From the NCBI GenBank assembly GCA_015680685.1, contig MNCI01017913.1:1818675-1882674 (forward strand): DNA of 64,000 nucleotides, given 5' to 3'. Shown here piece after piece: positions 1 through 10,592 of this stretch; the stretch's first letter is position 1, and each line of letters opens with the position of its first letter. The position numbers and the translations under genes are program-made. Below the pieces are notes generated by a model that worked only from the letters and a program-made list of their open reading frames with translations, was not told the DNA's origin and did no database searches. The stretch comes from Gnetum montanum (lineage: Eukaryota > Streptophyta > Gnetopsida > Gnetales > Gnetaceae).

Positions 1-560
1 GTCAGTTAGATCCAACCCCATGCATCCTAGTTATTTGGCTCCTCCATGTTTTTTGACCCCCTCTCTCCTAGCTAGTTGACCCCCTCCCACTAGGGTGGAG
101 TGTGTCAATGTTGAGGGGGATGGAAATTCAATGCTAGGGATGAAGGTCAACCCCTCCAAGTTGGATTAGCCCCCTTTCTATGCTGGGGGATAGGTGAGTT
201 CTACCCCCTTTGAACTCCTCCATAATGGCCTTGAAGTCTCCTAGATGGCTTACCCCCTTGCAGGGAATGTGGTAGCATAGAGAAATGTATACCCCCTATA
301 AAACCCATCAAATTGCCATTTTTGGCATTCCAAAAGGAATGTTTGACCTACCCAAGCCAAAATATAGATACTAGATGACTCTTTTCAATTGGGGAATGAG
401 GCTTTGATCACTTAAGAAGCATTTTTGAACCCCAAAAGTATGAAACATGTGAGATTTCCCATTTATCAGTCACAAACTTCACATTTATAATAAAATATTA
501 TCTCACATTTCATGGGATGGGATTACAAAGGTTTTAGCATGCAAATTTGGTGATGTTTCA
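1..560 (-). repeat. LTR-like direct repeat, left copy (truncated by window)
   Basis: This stretch matches 20003-20554 almost end to end. Shared blocks include the pyrimidine-rich start with repeated ccccct runs, a block ending in aaacccatcaaatt, and a final block with gggatgggattacaaagg. Similarity stops near 560, where the left copy reads gtttca. It is taken as the 3' LTR of the minus-strand Tat-type element, since integrase lies just to its right. No clean polypurine tract is visible beside it, so the exact edge is uncertain. Confidence 0.65.
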
Positions 561-1490
561 TTGGCCCATCTTTGTTGATGTTTAAAGGATTTACTTGAGA
601 GGCAATGACAAAGAATACAAAACATCACTACAAGTCCACCACTAACATCCCCTCTTCATACTTGATCTACTCATGTTGAGCCATGTCGAAGAGTGCTTGC
701 GATCATGGGGATTGGGCTATGATGGAGGAATGGTAGTCGTAATCAGGAAGATAGTTATGGAAGCTAATGATGCATTCCACGTGTTTCCACCATGGCTATA
801 GCATTGTACTAACATATTTTGAAGCATTGGTTTCTCAACAAAGGTGTTTTAGAAACCAACCACTTTGCTCCAAGAGATTTCTGGCCATTAGGCTTTGAGG
901 CTTCTTTTACCATTTGGCTCCTTGGCAATTTGCTTTTCATTTTGCCTTTATTTTTTTTCTTTTTTTTTATGAGGTGAAACCTTCATTGGATTTAATTGCT
1001 AGGGCTAGATTGACATAGTTACCCATTAAGTGATTGCATTACACTCAACTAACTTGATAGATATCCCATTGAACAAGATGCATTACACTCGATGGACTTA
1101 ATGGTTTTTCCACTGAATGAATTGTGTCACATTCAAGTGGACTTGAGGATGAAGCATGCTAAGGACATATCATATGGCTATAGTGCATGAGTGGCAAACA
1201 TGAGCTAACATTATTTCTAGAGGTATTAATGGCTATAATTAGGCTATGGGGCTGGGCTCAAGAAGTAGTTCCAAAGGGAGGGTGATGGTACAAGTACTCT
1301 TGACATAGGTCACATGGTGACCTAATACTTCAATGAGTTACATCCTTGTGATGGCCTTAGGCTTCATCTTGTAAACACAACTCTAAGAGGACAAGAAAGC
1401 CAAGAAAACAAAGCATGTTATAACATTAAAATGCATATATATATATATAGGCAACATGGAGAATAAAACAAGTCATCTAAGTCACCAATG
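561..1490. other. Non-coding 3' region of the Tat-type element
   Basis: Nothing coding is seen. A T-rich run lies near 950-970 and a short (AT)n run near 1435-1449. By position it is the 3' untranslated part of the minus-strand element. Confidence 0.4.
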
Positions 1491-1692
1491 TTGTCAATTT
1501 AAGGCCATGGTGGGCCATGATATCAATTTAAAGCCCTAGTAAGCTATGATTCTAGTTTAAGGTCATAGTTGACCATAATGCCAATTTAGAGTCTTAGTGG
1601 ACTATGATACTGATTTAAGGTCTCAGTGGGCCATGTTGTTGGTTTAAGGCCTAGGTATGTTACATTTCTAGTTTAAGGCCTCGATAGGCTAC
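1491..1692. repeat. 29-bp minisatellite, about 7 units
   Basis: About seven imperfect units of 28-30 bp, each built around tttaaggcc, then a short spacer, then ggccatgat or a variant. The same unit recurs about eight times at 13981-14212 and singly near 5415 and 5670. A 29-bp period is not a multiple of three, so it is not a protein repeat. It sits just 3' of integrase in the minus-strand element. Confidence 0.8.
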
Positions 1693-1725
1693 TTTGGATT
1701 AGACTCACTTATTGATGATTACAAA

Positions 1726-2990
1726 CTACACATAATACAACTTTAGATAAGAATTATTGATTAGATTATATAGCTCATTCCAATCCATGTTAGCTATCCT
1801 AAATGCTCCATTACCATAGGCTTTTCTAACCAAGAATGATCCTTCACAATTGGCTAAGAATTTATTTGCATGCTCATGAATTGCTTTGAGGACTAGGTGA
1901 CCTTCCTTGATCTTATGCTTGGTCAAGTTATGGTGGTGTTGTCATTTCTTCTTCTCTTGATAATGTTCAATGTAAGCAAGCAATTGCATACGTTGCTCTC
2001 TAGTGAGTCTAGGGTCACTTTCCATAACTTCTTGTTTTGCTTATCATTGATGAGGTTATTCAAGGCTATTCAAAGTGATGGCACCTATAATTCAATAGGT
2101 ATAATAGCTTTAGAACCATAAACAAGGATATAAGGGGTTATTCTATTTTCCATAGGTCATTCTATAGGCCCATAGTGCATGGACAAGCTACTCATGTCAT
2201 TTATGCTTACTATTATTAAGAGTATTCTTCAATAAGTTTATAATAGCCTTGCTGCTTGCCTTTTCTTGTATGTTGGCCAAAGGATAATAAGGCTATGAGA
2301 AAGAATGCATAATGCCCAGGTTGTGAAAAAAATCTTTCATTTCGTGGCTACTAAATTATGGTCCATTATCTATAACTATGGTCATGGGTATGTCAAAATG
2401 GGCTACAATGTTATCTTAGATAAATTTGCAAACTTGTTTAGATGTATTCTTTCTTAAGGAAATAGTCTCAACCCACTTCATAAGGTATTTGTTTGTAGTG
2501 ATGATGAAGCTATGACCTAATGAAGACTTGGGTGTTATAGTTCCAATGCTATCCAAACCCCATCGTTGAAATAGCCAGATGATCTAAGTAGTATGTAACT
2601 CTATCAGTGATATGTGTATAAGGTTCCTATGTCATTGGCATGTGTCACAACACTTAACCTTTTTCATGTAGTCATTTTTCAAATGGGGCTAGTAGTAACC
2701 TAGCTATCTAATCTTAGTGGTCATAGCTCTTGTTCATATATGTCCCCCACAAGCACCCTCTTGAACCTCCTCTAGGACTATTCTAGCTTTGGTTTCACCT
2801 AAACACTTTAGTAATATACCATCATAGGATCATCGACATAATGTGTTATCACATATAATGACATACTACTTTGATCCTTTTCTTATGGAATCCTTTTGAA
2901 CAATAGTTAGGCTTTGCCAAGACTCACCATGCATAAGGTAAAATTTCATTTCATCATACTACTCCCTCGTAGGAAAAATATGGACAATGA
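1726..2990 (-). pseudogene. Tat-type integrase, decayed
   Basis: Read on the minus strand, the left end (1726-1926) gives a 66-residue stretch typical of the integrase C-terminus of Tat elements: a KEGHLVLK motif, then NCEGSFLVRKAYGNGAFRI and a final LKLYY. Further upstream, near 2340-2440, the core motif resembling DNGP..FSS is readable. Near 2640-2710 a GYY.PHLKND...CCDTCQ block matches the N-terminal zinc-binding region. Many in-frame stops and shifts interrupt it, so it cannot make integrase. Its place next to RNase H fits the usual pol order. Confidence 0.75.
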
Positions 2991-3079
2991 CTACAAAGGT
3001 ATCTTCAATGTTCTACATGATGAAAATAGTATAGTCCAAGGTTAAGATGAACAACTTCTTAAACACATCTATGGTCTCA

Positions 3080-3440
3080 CTAAGAGCCAATTTTGCAATT
3101 GCATCAGCTATGGTGTTCTCATTCTAGGGCATGTGTTGGATATCAACATCTACAAACTGTACTAATAGTTGTTTTTCTAGGTCACAGTATGATTGTAAAT
3201 GTTTGGCTTTACATACATACACTTCCATTACTTGTTTAACCATAAGTTGAGAATCACCTTTAATCATAAAGCATCTAATTCCTAGGTCATAAGCTCCATC
3301 CTTCCCCTAATCAAACCCTTGTACTTGATTATGTTATTTGTACATGAAAACTCAAACAATAGGCAAATAATTGGATTTGACTAGATGGGAATATTATGAT
3401 GATAGCAGTACTAGCCCCATGGTCAGTTAAAGCTCTATCA
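3080..3440 (-). pseudogene. Second (archaeal-type) RNase H, decayed
   Basis: Minus-strand translation gives a recognisable block: LGIRCFMIKGDSQLMVKQV, then a KAKHLQSYCDLEKQL segment, then a NENTIADAIAKLA motif. The known family has GDS.L...Q at its second acidic position and a similar N.ADALAKLA at its C-terminal end. This additional RNase H, between the ordinary RNase H and integrase, is characteristic of the Tat lineage. Stops and at least one shift disrupt it. It is the main reason for calling the element Tat rather than a generic gypsy. Confidence 0.7.
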
Positions 3441-3584
3441 AAATGCATAACTACCTTATAACCCTTAGGTACCTAGCTAATAGTACTAATGTGTTCATTA
3501 GAGAACTTAGGGTCTATGGCTACATGGTCATCAAATAGGTGAAACTATGAGTTGTACAGCTATAGCTTGACCTTTCATTAAGGA

Positions 3585-3960
3585 TTAAGAGATGTAATAA
3601 AGGTTAAACTTTAGGATTATGGCTTTCCACTGGGTTATGTGACTAATCTTAGAGATATTGGTCATTATGGCTCTAAGCACATTATCTTTGCAAATGACAT
3701 TGACTTGGCTTCTGAAGAGATAGTGTCTCCACTTCATTAATGAGAAGACTAGTGATAGAAAATACTTCTTCACTTCGGTGTATTGACTTTCATGGACAAC
3801 TAATGCATGGCTAAGATAGTATACTAGCATTTCCACTCCATCATCATGTTTCTAACAAAGTAAAGAGGTGACAAATGTGTTAGAGATGGCTAGGTAAATG
3901 AAAGAGGGTCTACCCTCTTGTAGAGGATAGATTGTCAATAGTTGTGTAAACTCTTGCTGA
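3585..3960 (-). pseudogene. Retrotransposon RNase H, decayed
   Basis: An 83-residue open stretch at 3585-3836 (minus) reads VYYLSHALVVHESQYTEVKK, then LSLVFSLMKWRHYL. This is the familiar gypsy RNase H pattern of YLSR.L...E..Y...EK..LALVFA...LRHYL. The acidic N-terminal part lies to the right and is broken. It follows RT (4077-4790) and precedes the second RNase H. Confidence 0.75.
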
Positions 3961-4076
3961 AGGTTTTCAAAGGCCTCTTGGCATTGAGCTATCCATTCAT
4001 AGTGAACCCCTTTCTTAAGAAAGTGTTGCATGGGCTATAATTTATCCGTACACCTAGCAATAAACCTACAAATAAA

Positions 4077-5170
4077 CTACAATCTACCTTGCAACCTCCA
4101 AAGCTCCTTAAGGTTGTTAGGCATTGCTAATTTGGATATGGCTTTAACCTTATTAGAATTGACATGTATCCCTACTTTAGATACCACAAAAGCTAAGAAT
4201 CTTACTAGTCTTGACACTAAAGATGCACTTCCTGGGATTGAGTCTAGGTCATTAGAATGATCACTAGCCTCTTTGGACTTAATGGCTATGTCATCCACAT
4301 AATCATTAAGAAAACTTAGCATGTAATCATTAAAGATATAAGTCATGGCTAATTGATAGGTTACCCTTACATTCTTCAGGCCAAAGGGCATCATAGTATA
4401 GCAAAATGTCCTCCAAGGGGTCATGAAGGTCATGCTAAGTTGGTGTTTAGGGTTGATCATAATTTGCTTATATCTTGAGAACCCATCCATAAAGGACAAT
4501 AAGGGATGCCTAGCCATGGTATCAATAAGTTGATCAATACTAGGAAATGGGAAGTCATCCTTGATAGTTTCTTTATTTAGGTCTTAGAAATCAATATAAA
4601 TATGGATACTTCTATTTTTCTTAGGAACTATCACTATGTTGGAAACCCATTCTATGTAGTCAAAAGCCCTAATGAAACTAGCTTGGTAGAGCTTTGAGAT
4701 CTCATCATGAACTACCAAGGCCAAATCAAGTCTTATCTTACATAATTTTTGCTTAAATAGTCTAATGTTGGGGGTCTAGTATGATATTCTATTGTACTAA
4801 GCATGGGTCTAGGCCTAGCATATCTTTGTAGGATCAAGCAAAGACCTTAATGTTGCCTTGTAGGACTTTGGTGATGTCTTGAGCCTATTCAAATTCTAGT
4901 GAGGAACTTAGTTTAAGGGCTTTCTCCTCACCATTATGTGTTGTGATAGGAACCTCAACTAGAGAGTCTTCAATTATGTCATCCACCTCTAATTCAAGGT
5001 TTTCATCTAGGTTTTTAGGCCACTCTATAGGTTTCTCTCTACTGAGTCTATGTAGTCAACAAGACTCTCAAGCTCAAGATCTAGGCAATTAGGTTCAATA
5101 TACTATTCTACATCACTATGAGACCCATTTAGGCTTAAAGGTAGATTGATCAACTCCCATGTACTCATCC
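4077..5170 (-). pseudogene. Tat-type reverse transcriptase and upstream linker
   Basis: The 146-residue open stretch 4077-4517 (minus) contains SFMDGFSRYKQI, TPWRTFCYTMMPFGLKN and YVDDI (the polymerase YxDD box), then a VSKVGIHVNSNKVKAI segment and LKELWRLQGRL. All are landmarks of RT in this lineage. The N-terminal half continues rightward to about 4790 with KLYQASFIRAFDYIEWVSNI and KDDFPFPSIDQLIDT, with in-frame stops. 4800-5170 is the acidic linker before RT. The YVDD box itself is intact, but the gene is broken. Confidence 0.85.
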
Positions 5171-5789
5171 TTTAATCCTGTATGTCAACCAAAAGCATAT
5201 TAAGTGGCACCTAGGTAAACATTAATAAAAAATGCTTAGAATGCTATAAAATCATGCAAATACATTCTATTCTAGTGTAAATAAGGTCATCCAAGGCTAT
5301 AATTAAGGTAAAAGTGAGCAAACAAAGTGTAATAGAGGCCAAGCAAAGGTCAAACAAAGGAAAACACAAGGAATAAGACTACAATCTATCAACAACGGTC
5401 ATGGTTTTGCCAATTTTAGGCCTTGGTAGGCCATAATGTGATGGTGCCAAATTGTGGCTAGAAAAGGTAAAACCCCAATATTTGATACAAATGAAAGGCT
5501 AAATAAAGGCAAATAAAATAGATGAAAGGAGTATAAGGGTATGTAAAAGTCTATAAGAAGTTTATATTGGTCAACAATGGAACATAAGGCCAAAAGCATT
5601 GAAACATTAAGCAAAGCATGCTATATATGGTCAAATTTAGCTAATTTAGGTCAAAATAAGTTTGGTTTTACCAGTATTAGGCCTTAGTAGGCTGTGGCTT
5701 AGAGCTATAGTGTTGTTAGATAAGTTTGGACATCAATTAGAGTTATTTCAGGGATATTTGGGCCTAAAAAACAAGAGTTGAAAAGCTTC
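5171..5789. other. Unassigned filler with single 29-bp minisatellite units
   Basis: No coding signal survives. Single units resembling the 29-bp minisatellite appear near 5400-5445 and 5665-5695. This is the left margin of the roughly 9-kb stretch that separates RT from protease in the Tat-type element. Confidence 0.4.
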
Positions 5790-7370
5790 TACACTAAGAT
5801 ACTTTTGTTTCTACATTGAGCCACCCATGTAGGGGGGTAAGATAGCATGGAGGCTTGCAAGGGGCTAAGTTTTGATGAATTTTTGTTAGTTTTTAACATG
5901 CATGTGCATTCCTAGGGCTACTAGTGCTACCAAATGTTACCCAAGATTAAAGGTTATCAATTTTAAGGCTTTTTAATTAGTTTTTAAGGTTAACCCCTTA
6001 TCTCCACATTGAGCTTCCCTCCCCCTCTAGGGGGTAAGCTAGTGTGGAATATTGCAAGGGGTTTATTTTTGACAAATTTTGATCAATTTTGAGCACACGT
6101 GCATTCTTGGTTTATCACTATTGTTAGACATTACCCAGGATCAAAACTTATCAATTTTAAGGTTTCTTGATTAGTTTTTAAGGTTATTCCCTTATTTCCA
6201 TGTTGATCCCCTCTCCAAGGGGGTAAGCCAGTGTGGAAGATTTTAAGGAGCTAATTTTTGACAAAGTTTGAGTAGTTTTGGGCATGCATGTGCCTTCCCA
6301 AGGTTACTGGTGCTGCTAGAGATTACCCAAGATCAGAACTTGTCAATTTTAATGATTTTGTATTTGTTTTTAAGGATTACCCCTTTTCTTCCATGTTGCA
6401 CCCCTCCTCCAATGGGGTAAGCTAGCATGGAAGATTCCAAGGGGCTAATTTTGAACAAATTTTGATTAGTTTTGGGCATGCATGTGCATTATCGGGGTTT
6501 CCAATGCTACTAATCATTTCCCAAGATCAAAATTTATCAATTTTAAGGTTATTTCATTAATTTTTAGGGTTACCACCTTGTTTCCATGTTGAGCTCCCCC
6601 TCTAGGAAGGTAAGCTAACATGGAAGATTCCAAAGGATTGAGTTTTAATAAGTTTTGATCAATTTTGGGCATGCACATGCATTCTTGGGGTCATCGATGC
6701 TATTGGGAATTGCCCACGATTGAAACTTATCATTTTCAAGGCTTTTAAATTTGTTCTAAAGGTTTACCCCTTGCTTCAATGTTGATTTCCCTCTAGGAGG
6801 GTAAGCCAACATGGAAGATTTCAAGGGGCTTATTTTTGACAAAATTTGATCAATTTTGCACATGCATGTGCATTTTTGAGCTTGTTAGAGCTATTGATAA
6901 TTTCCCAAGATTTAAAGTTATTAATTTTAAGGCTATTTGATTAATTTTTAGGGTTACTCTCTTATTTCCATGCTGAGCCCCCCCTCCAAGTGGGTAAGCC
7001 AATGTGGGAGGTTCCAAGGGAGTGAGTTTTGACAAATTTTGATCAATTTTGGACATGCATGTGAATTCTTGGGGTTAGCAATGCTGTTGGGCATTGCCCA
7101 AGATTGAAAGTTATCATTTTCAAGGGTTTTTAATTGGTTTTAAGGATTACCCCCTTGCTTCCACTCTGAGCGTCCCCCATCCCCCAATGCTCTAGTGGGT
7201 AGTTCAGTGTGGAAGATTGTAAGGGGCTGATTTTTGACAAATTTTGATCAATTTTTGGACATGCATGTGCATTCCTAGTGTTTTTGGTGTTGTTGAGCTT
7301 TGCCAAATATAAAACATTGTCAATTTTAAGGTAATTTAACATTGTTATATCTCCTAAGCCCCCACATTGG
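5790..7370. repeat. Tandem array, 8 units of about 194 bp
   Basis: Eight head-to-tail units share a gggtaagc..gtgtggaagattccaaggggc core, then ttttgacaaattttgatcaa, a catgcatgtgcatt block, and atcaattttaaggc. The gtaa anchor falls at 5837, 6034, 6223, 6417, 6610, 6801, 6994 and 7199, giving spacings of 189-205 bp. Units differ by many substitutions and short indels, so the array is old. No protein frame is kept across units. More degenerate relatives seem to continue to about 7980. Confidence 0.9.
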
Positions 7371-9379
7371 CCCTACACTTGGAGAGCATGGAAGGGGGAT
7401 TCACCAACATGAGATGTGATACAAGGTTGTAAAAAAACTTGTTACAATATAAAAAGTAAGCTATTATAGGCTATATAGAAGTATAGAGGTTAAATATGAT
7501 AACTAGATGATCAATTTATGTAATTTTGTGTCACCTCCTATCCATCCATGCTAGGGCCAAGGTGTAAAACATGGACAAGGCCTCCCCCAATGTGGAACCA
7601 CCAAATTAAAATGTTTTGACCAATTTCGACTAGGTATTCCAATGTTTAGATGTTTTTGGGAGTAACTGGATAGATTCTTGGTCATGTGGGCCCCTTCTAG
7701 GGGTCAAATCTATGTGTAATGGGTAGTGGGGAATATGAATGAGGGTCACCCCTTCAAATCTAGGTGTAATGAGTAGTGGGGGGTTGTAAGCTAGTGTGGA
7801 CATCCAAGATGACTATTTTAAAAGCGTTTTACCCCCTTTCAGAGTTTGGGGTTGGATGATGCAAGTTGCAATTGCACAAAATGGTAATGAAGTTCTTTTT
7901 TGATGATTTTTAGGGGTGGAAGATATGCATCCATGCTGAGTAAGGTACCCCTAGTGGGAATGCATGGGGGCTAAGGCCTGGATATGGTTCAATGTGTTAA
8001 ATGGATCAAAACTCTAGTGTTCATGTAGATTGTAATCGAAAAACACCATGTGTAAGGGTGCAGGGTGGAACCCATGGGTTTATAAACTCGAAAATTAAAA
8101 ATGTAAGAAAAGTAAAGGTAATTGTTGTTTTTCCCTCCTCACTCCCAGTTTGAAGAATACTTTCCCCCCTTTGGACTTTAGTGTATGTCAAGTTTTCATA
8201 CATAGAATTAGTAAGTAGGGGTTTGATGTGAAAACACTAGGCTTAACAGATTTTTAATGTCAAAACCTGTACCAACCCATCACAAACCACCATTCCATCT
8301 ATCAACACACTAGGGGAGAGCCTTGACATCCATTTTTGTAGCTAATCTTGTGAAACATTAGCATTGAAGCTCTTCATCCCTTCTCTTGGCCAGTGTTGAA
8401 GCTATAATTTTTTTAAATTTCAAGCCTTCTTCCAATGTTGGGTATCATGATGAAGAAAGGTAGTAAGAATCCACACTTCCAACAATTAGATGAGGCTACC
8501 AACAATATTTCTCCCCTTCCCAAGAAATTTCTATTCAAGGAACCTCTTCAACAACCCAAAGGTAGGTCATTCTTTGCCTTTCTTCATGGTGTTCTAGTCA
8601 TTTTTGGTGTTTTTCTTTGTAGAAATAGGCTATTTTTCATAGATATAGTCAAAAGGAGTTAAAAAAATTAAATTTTAGTGAAATCCCATGTCATGTTCTA
8701 GCAATTTTAATGTGTATCTAGGGTTATTTTGTTATTTTCATGTTGGTGAATAAGATTTTTGAAAGTAGGCTTCCCTTTTTAGATGCTTTTTCTAAAAATC
8801 TCATATTGAGGCCATTTTTCTTAGATCTAGGGTGAAGAACTCATTAAAATTAAACTCTAATAAAATATTTCCCCTTTACTTAGTGTGTTTTATGATGGGT
8901 ATATATTGGTTTGGCTATTTTGATTATAATCTATAGCTATAATATGTTAAATTTTGTGTTTTTTTATGCTTTTTGGTACAAAAAACTAGCTATGCTGTGT
9001 ATTTTTTATTAAAAAATGGCTTACTTTATGCAAAATTTAATGTTTGGGGTTGTTAGTGTTATATTTAATATTTTTAATGGTCATGGTCTTGTTTAATTTT
9101 GAGTTATATTGATCAAGTTATGTCTATTTCAAGTTAGTTGTGCAATTGGGATTTCAGATCCATCCTCATTCCAATCTAGCTAAACTTGGTGTAGTGTATG
9201 GTTCTTGAGATTTAACATCCTCTAGTCTAAAATCTTGATTGGTTTAACTTGGAGAGTACAATATGCATTGACCTAATTTTTCTTGGACTAATTCTTTGTA
9301 TTGCACTCCTATTGAAACATTTGTTGTAGCATATAATTGGTGAGAAGCTTGCTAGCTAGTGGCTGGAGATGTCTATCCT
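7371..9379. other. Unassigned repeat-derived DNA
   Basis: 7371-7990 keeps scattered ccccc/ggggg-flanked pieces like the 194-bp unit. A 75-codon open stretch at 8435-8662 (plus) has no recognisable domain. Beyond it, AT-rich DNA leads to the gypsy gag fossil. No gene is supported. Confidence 0.35.
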
Positions 9380-10200
9380 TCCCCTTTAAGAGCCTTTTTT
9401 TGGGCATTTAGATTGAAAATCGGCTCCTCCACATGTCCAAAAACCCTTCATTAGCCCTCTAAGGGTTGATCCTTCACTTTCTATCATTCCTATTTGATTT
9501 CTTTCATTAAATCATTTTCTATTTGATCCTTGACTTCTTGGTACTTTAAATTGCTGCCTAGATTTTTGAGATACTATGGTGGATTTAACAAAATTTATGC
9601 TATTAAATTTCTCCTTCCTTTGTGATTTTCCCATGGCATCAATTCCTTTCTAGTTTGTTGATAGTAATTCCTTCTTCCTAATGAATTTAGCATTATCAAT
9701 AAACTACTAATAAGTTATCCAAATTGAACAAATGAACTTTTTCTTAGGTTGAAGGATGCAAACCATTCATAAAGTTTTTGATTCTCATGTATTTTGGAAT
9801 TTCTAGTGTATACATCATCAAATTAACAAACTCACATTCATATTTAGCTGCATTCTTAGAGCTTTGCTGTAGGTGCAAGTATTCCCATCTTTTTTGTTCC
9901 ACATGTGCTTTTGAAATATATATTATTTTGAACAATTATACAAATTCATTCCATTCAACACCTTCATTATGAATTTTTATGTTTTTAGTTCTCCACCAAT
10001 TGTTACCATCACCTGCCAAAACATGAGTTGCAAGAATAACTCTTTCTCTCGCATTTGTATGTAACAGTTCAAACAAACCATTCATGCTAAATAGCTAGGA
10101 TTCAACTTGCTTTCCACTTGAAACTTCATCAAATGATGGTGGCTTGCACTTCAAAAATTCTTATAGCTTGACAGCCCCATTTTTCACCTCATTTATATAC
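9380..10200 (-). pseudogene. Ty3/gypsy gag, decayed
   Basis: Minus-strand reading from about 10200 gives KCKPPSFDEV, then ELLHTNARERVILATHVL, a GDGNNWWR motif, and on 9744-9935 YECEFVNLMMYTLEIPKYMR. These match the capsid region of plant gypsy Gag, which has PP.F.G, a membrane-free helical core with WW, and YE..F..L..YAP. Near 9395-9440 TCGGADFQSKCP resembles a degenerate CCHC zinc knuckle with its His lost. Stops and shifts are common. A primer-site remnant and an LTR start lie directly upstream at 10571-10600, consistent with a 5' LTR-gag order on the minus strand. Confidence 0.7.
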
Positions 10201-10570
10201 TCTCATGCCTCATTTTCCTCATGATTCTATACTATTGGTTGTATATTTTTCTATATAGTTGTAGTAAGCAAAGTGATAGAATAGGCAAGTGCTACAAAGG
10301 CCTGTTGCCAATGCTGAAGAGGCTTATTCTCTTGGTTGCTAGAACTAGCACCACACTTATTCCTCATTAAAATATTCATTTTACTTACTATTCAAAGACC
10401 TATACACACTTTTAATGCTATACTTTAGTTTCCATGATAAAGTATTTCAAATCAACACTAAAGCCATTTCTTTTCAATTAAGGCATATGAAAGACAAACC
10501 AACACCACATTAAACAATGCAAAAATTTAGACTTCATAATAGTTTTTAAGGAAAGTAAAAGAAAGCCAAA

Positions 10571-10592
10571 CCTAGCTCTCTAATACTAAAAT
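10571..10592 (-). other. Primer-binding-site remnant (initiator tRNA-Met type)
   Basis: On the minus strand the sequence next to the LTR end reads tattagagagctagg, close to the usual tggtatcagagc with C-to-T and G-to-A changes. It follows directly after ggtattaca, a typical gypsy LTR terminus. Its place upstream of the gag fossil supports the reading. Confidence 0.55.

Noticed and set aside
1491-1692. CRISPR-like regular spacing of about 29 bp
   Set aside because: The units are directly adjacent without unique spacers and the genome is eukaryotic. It is a minisatellite.
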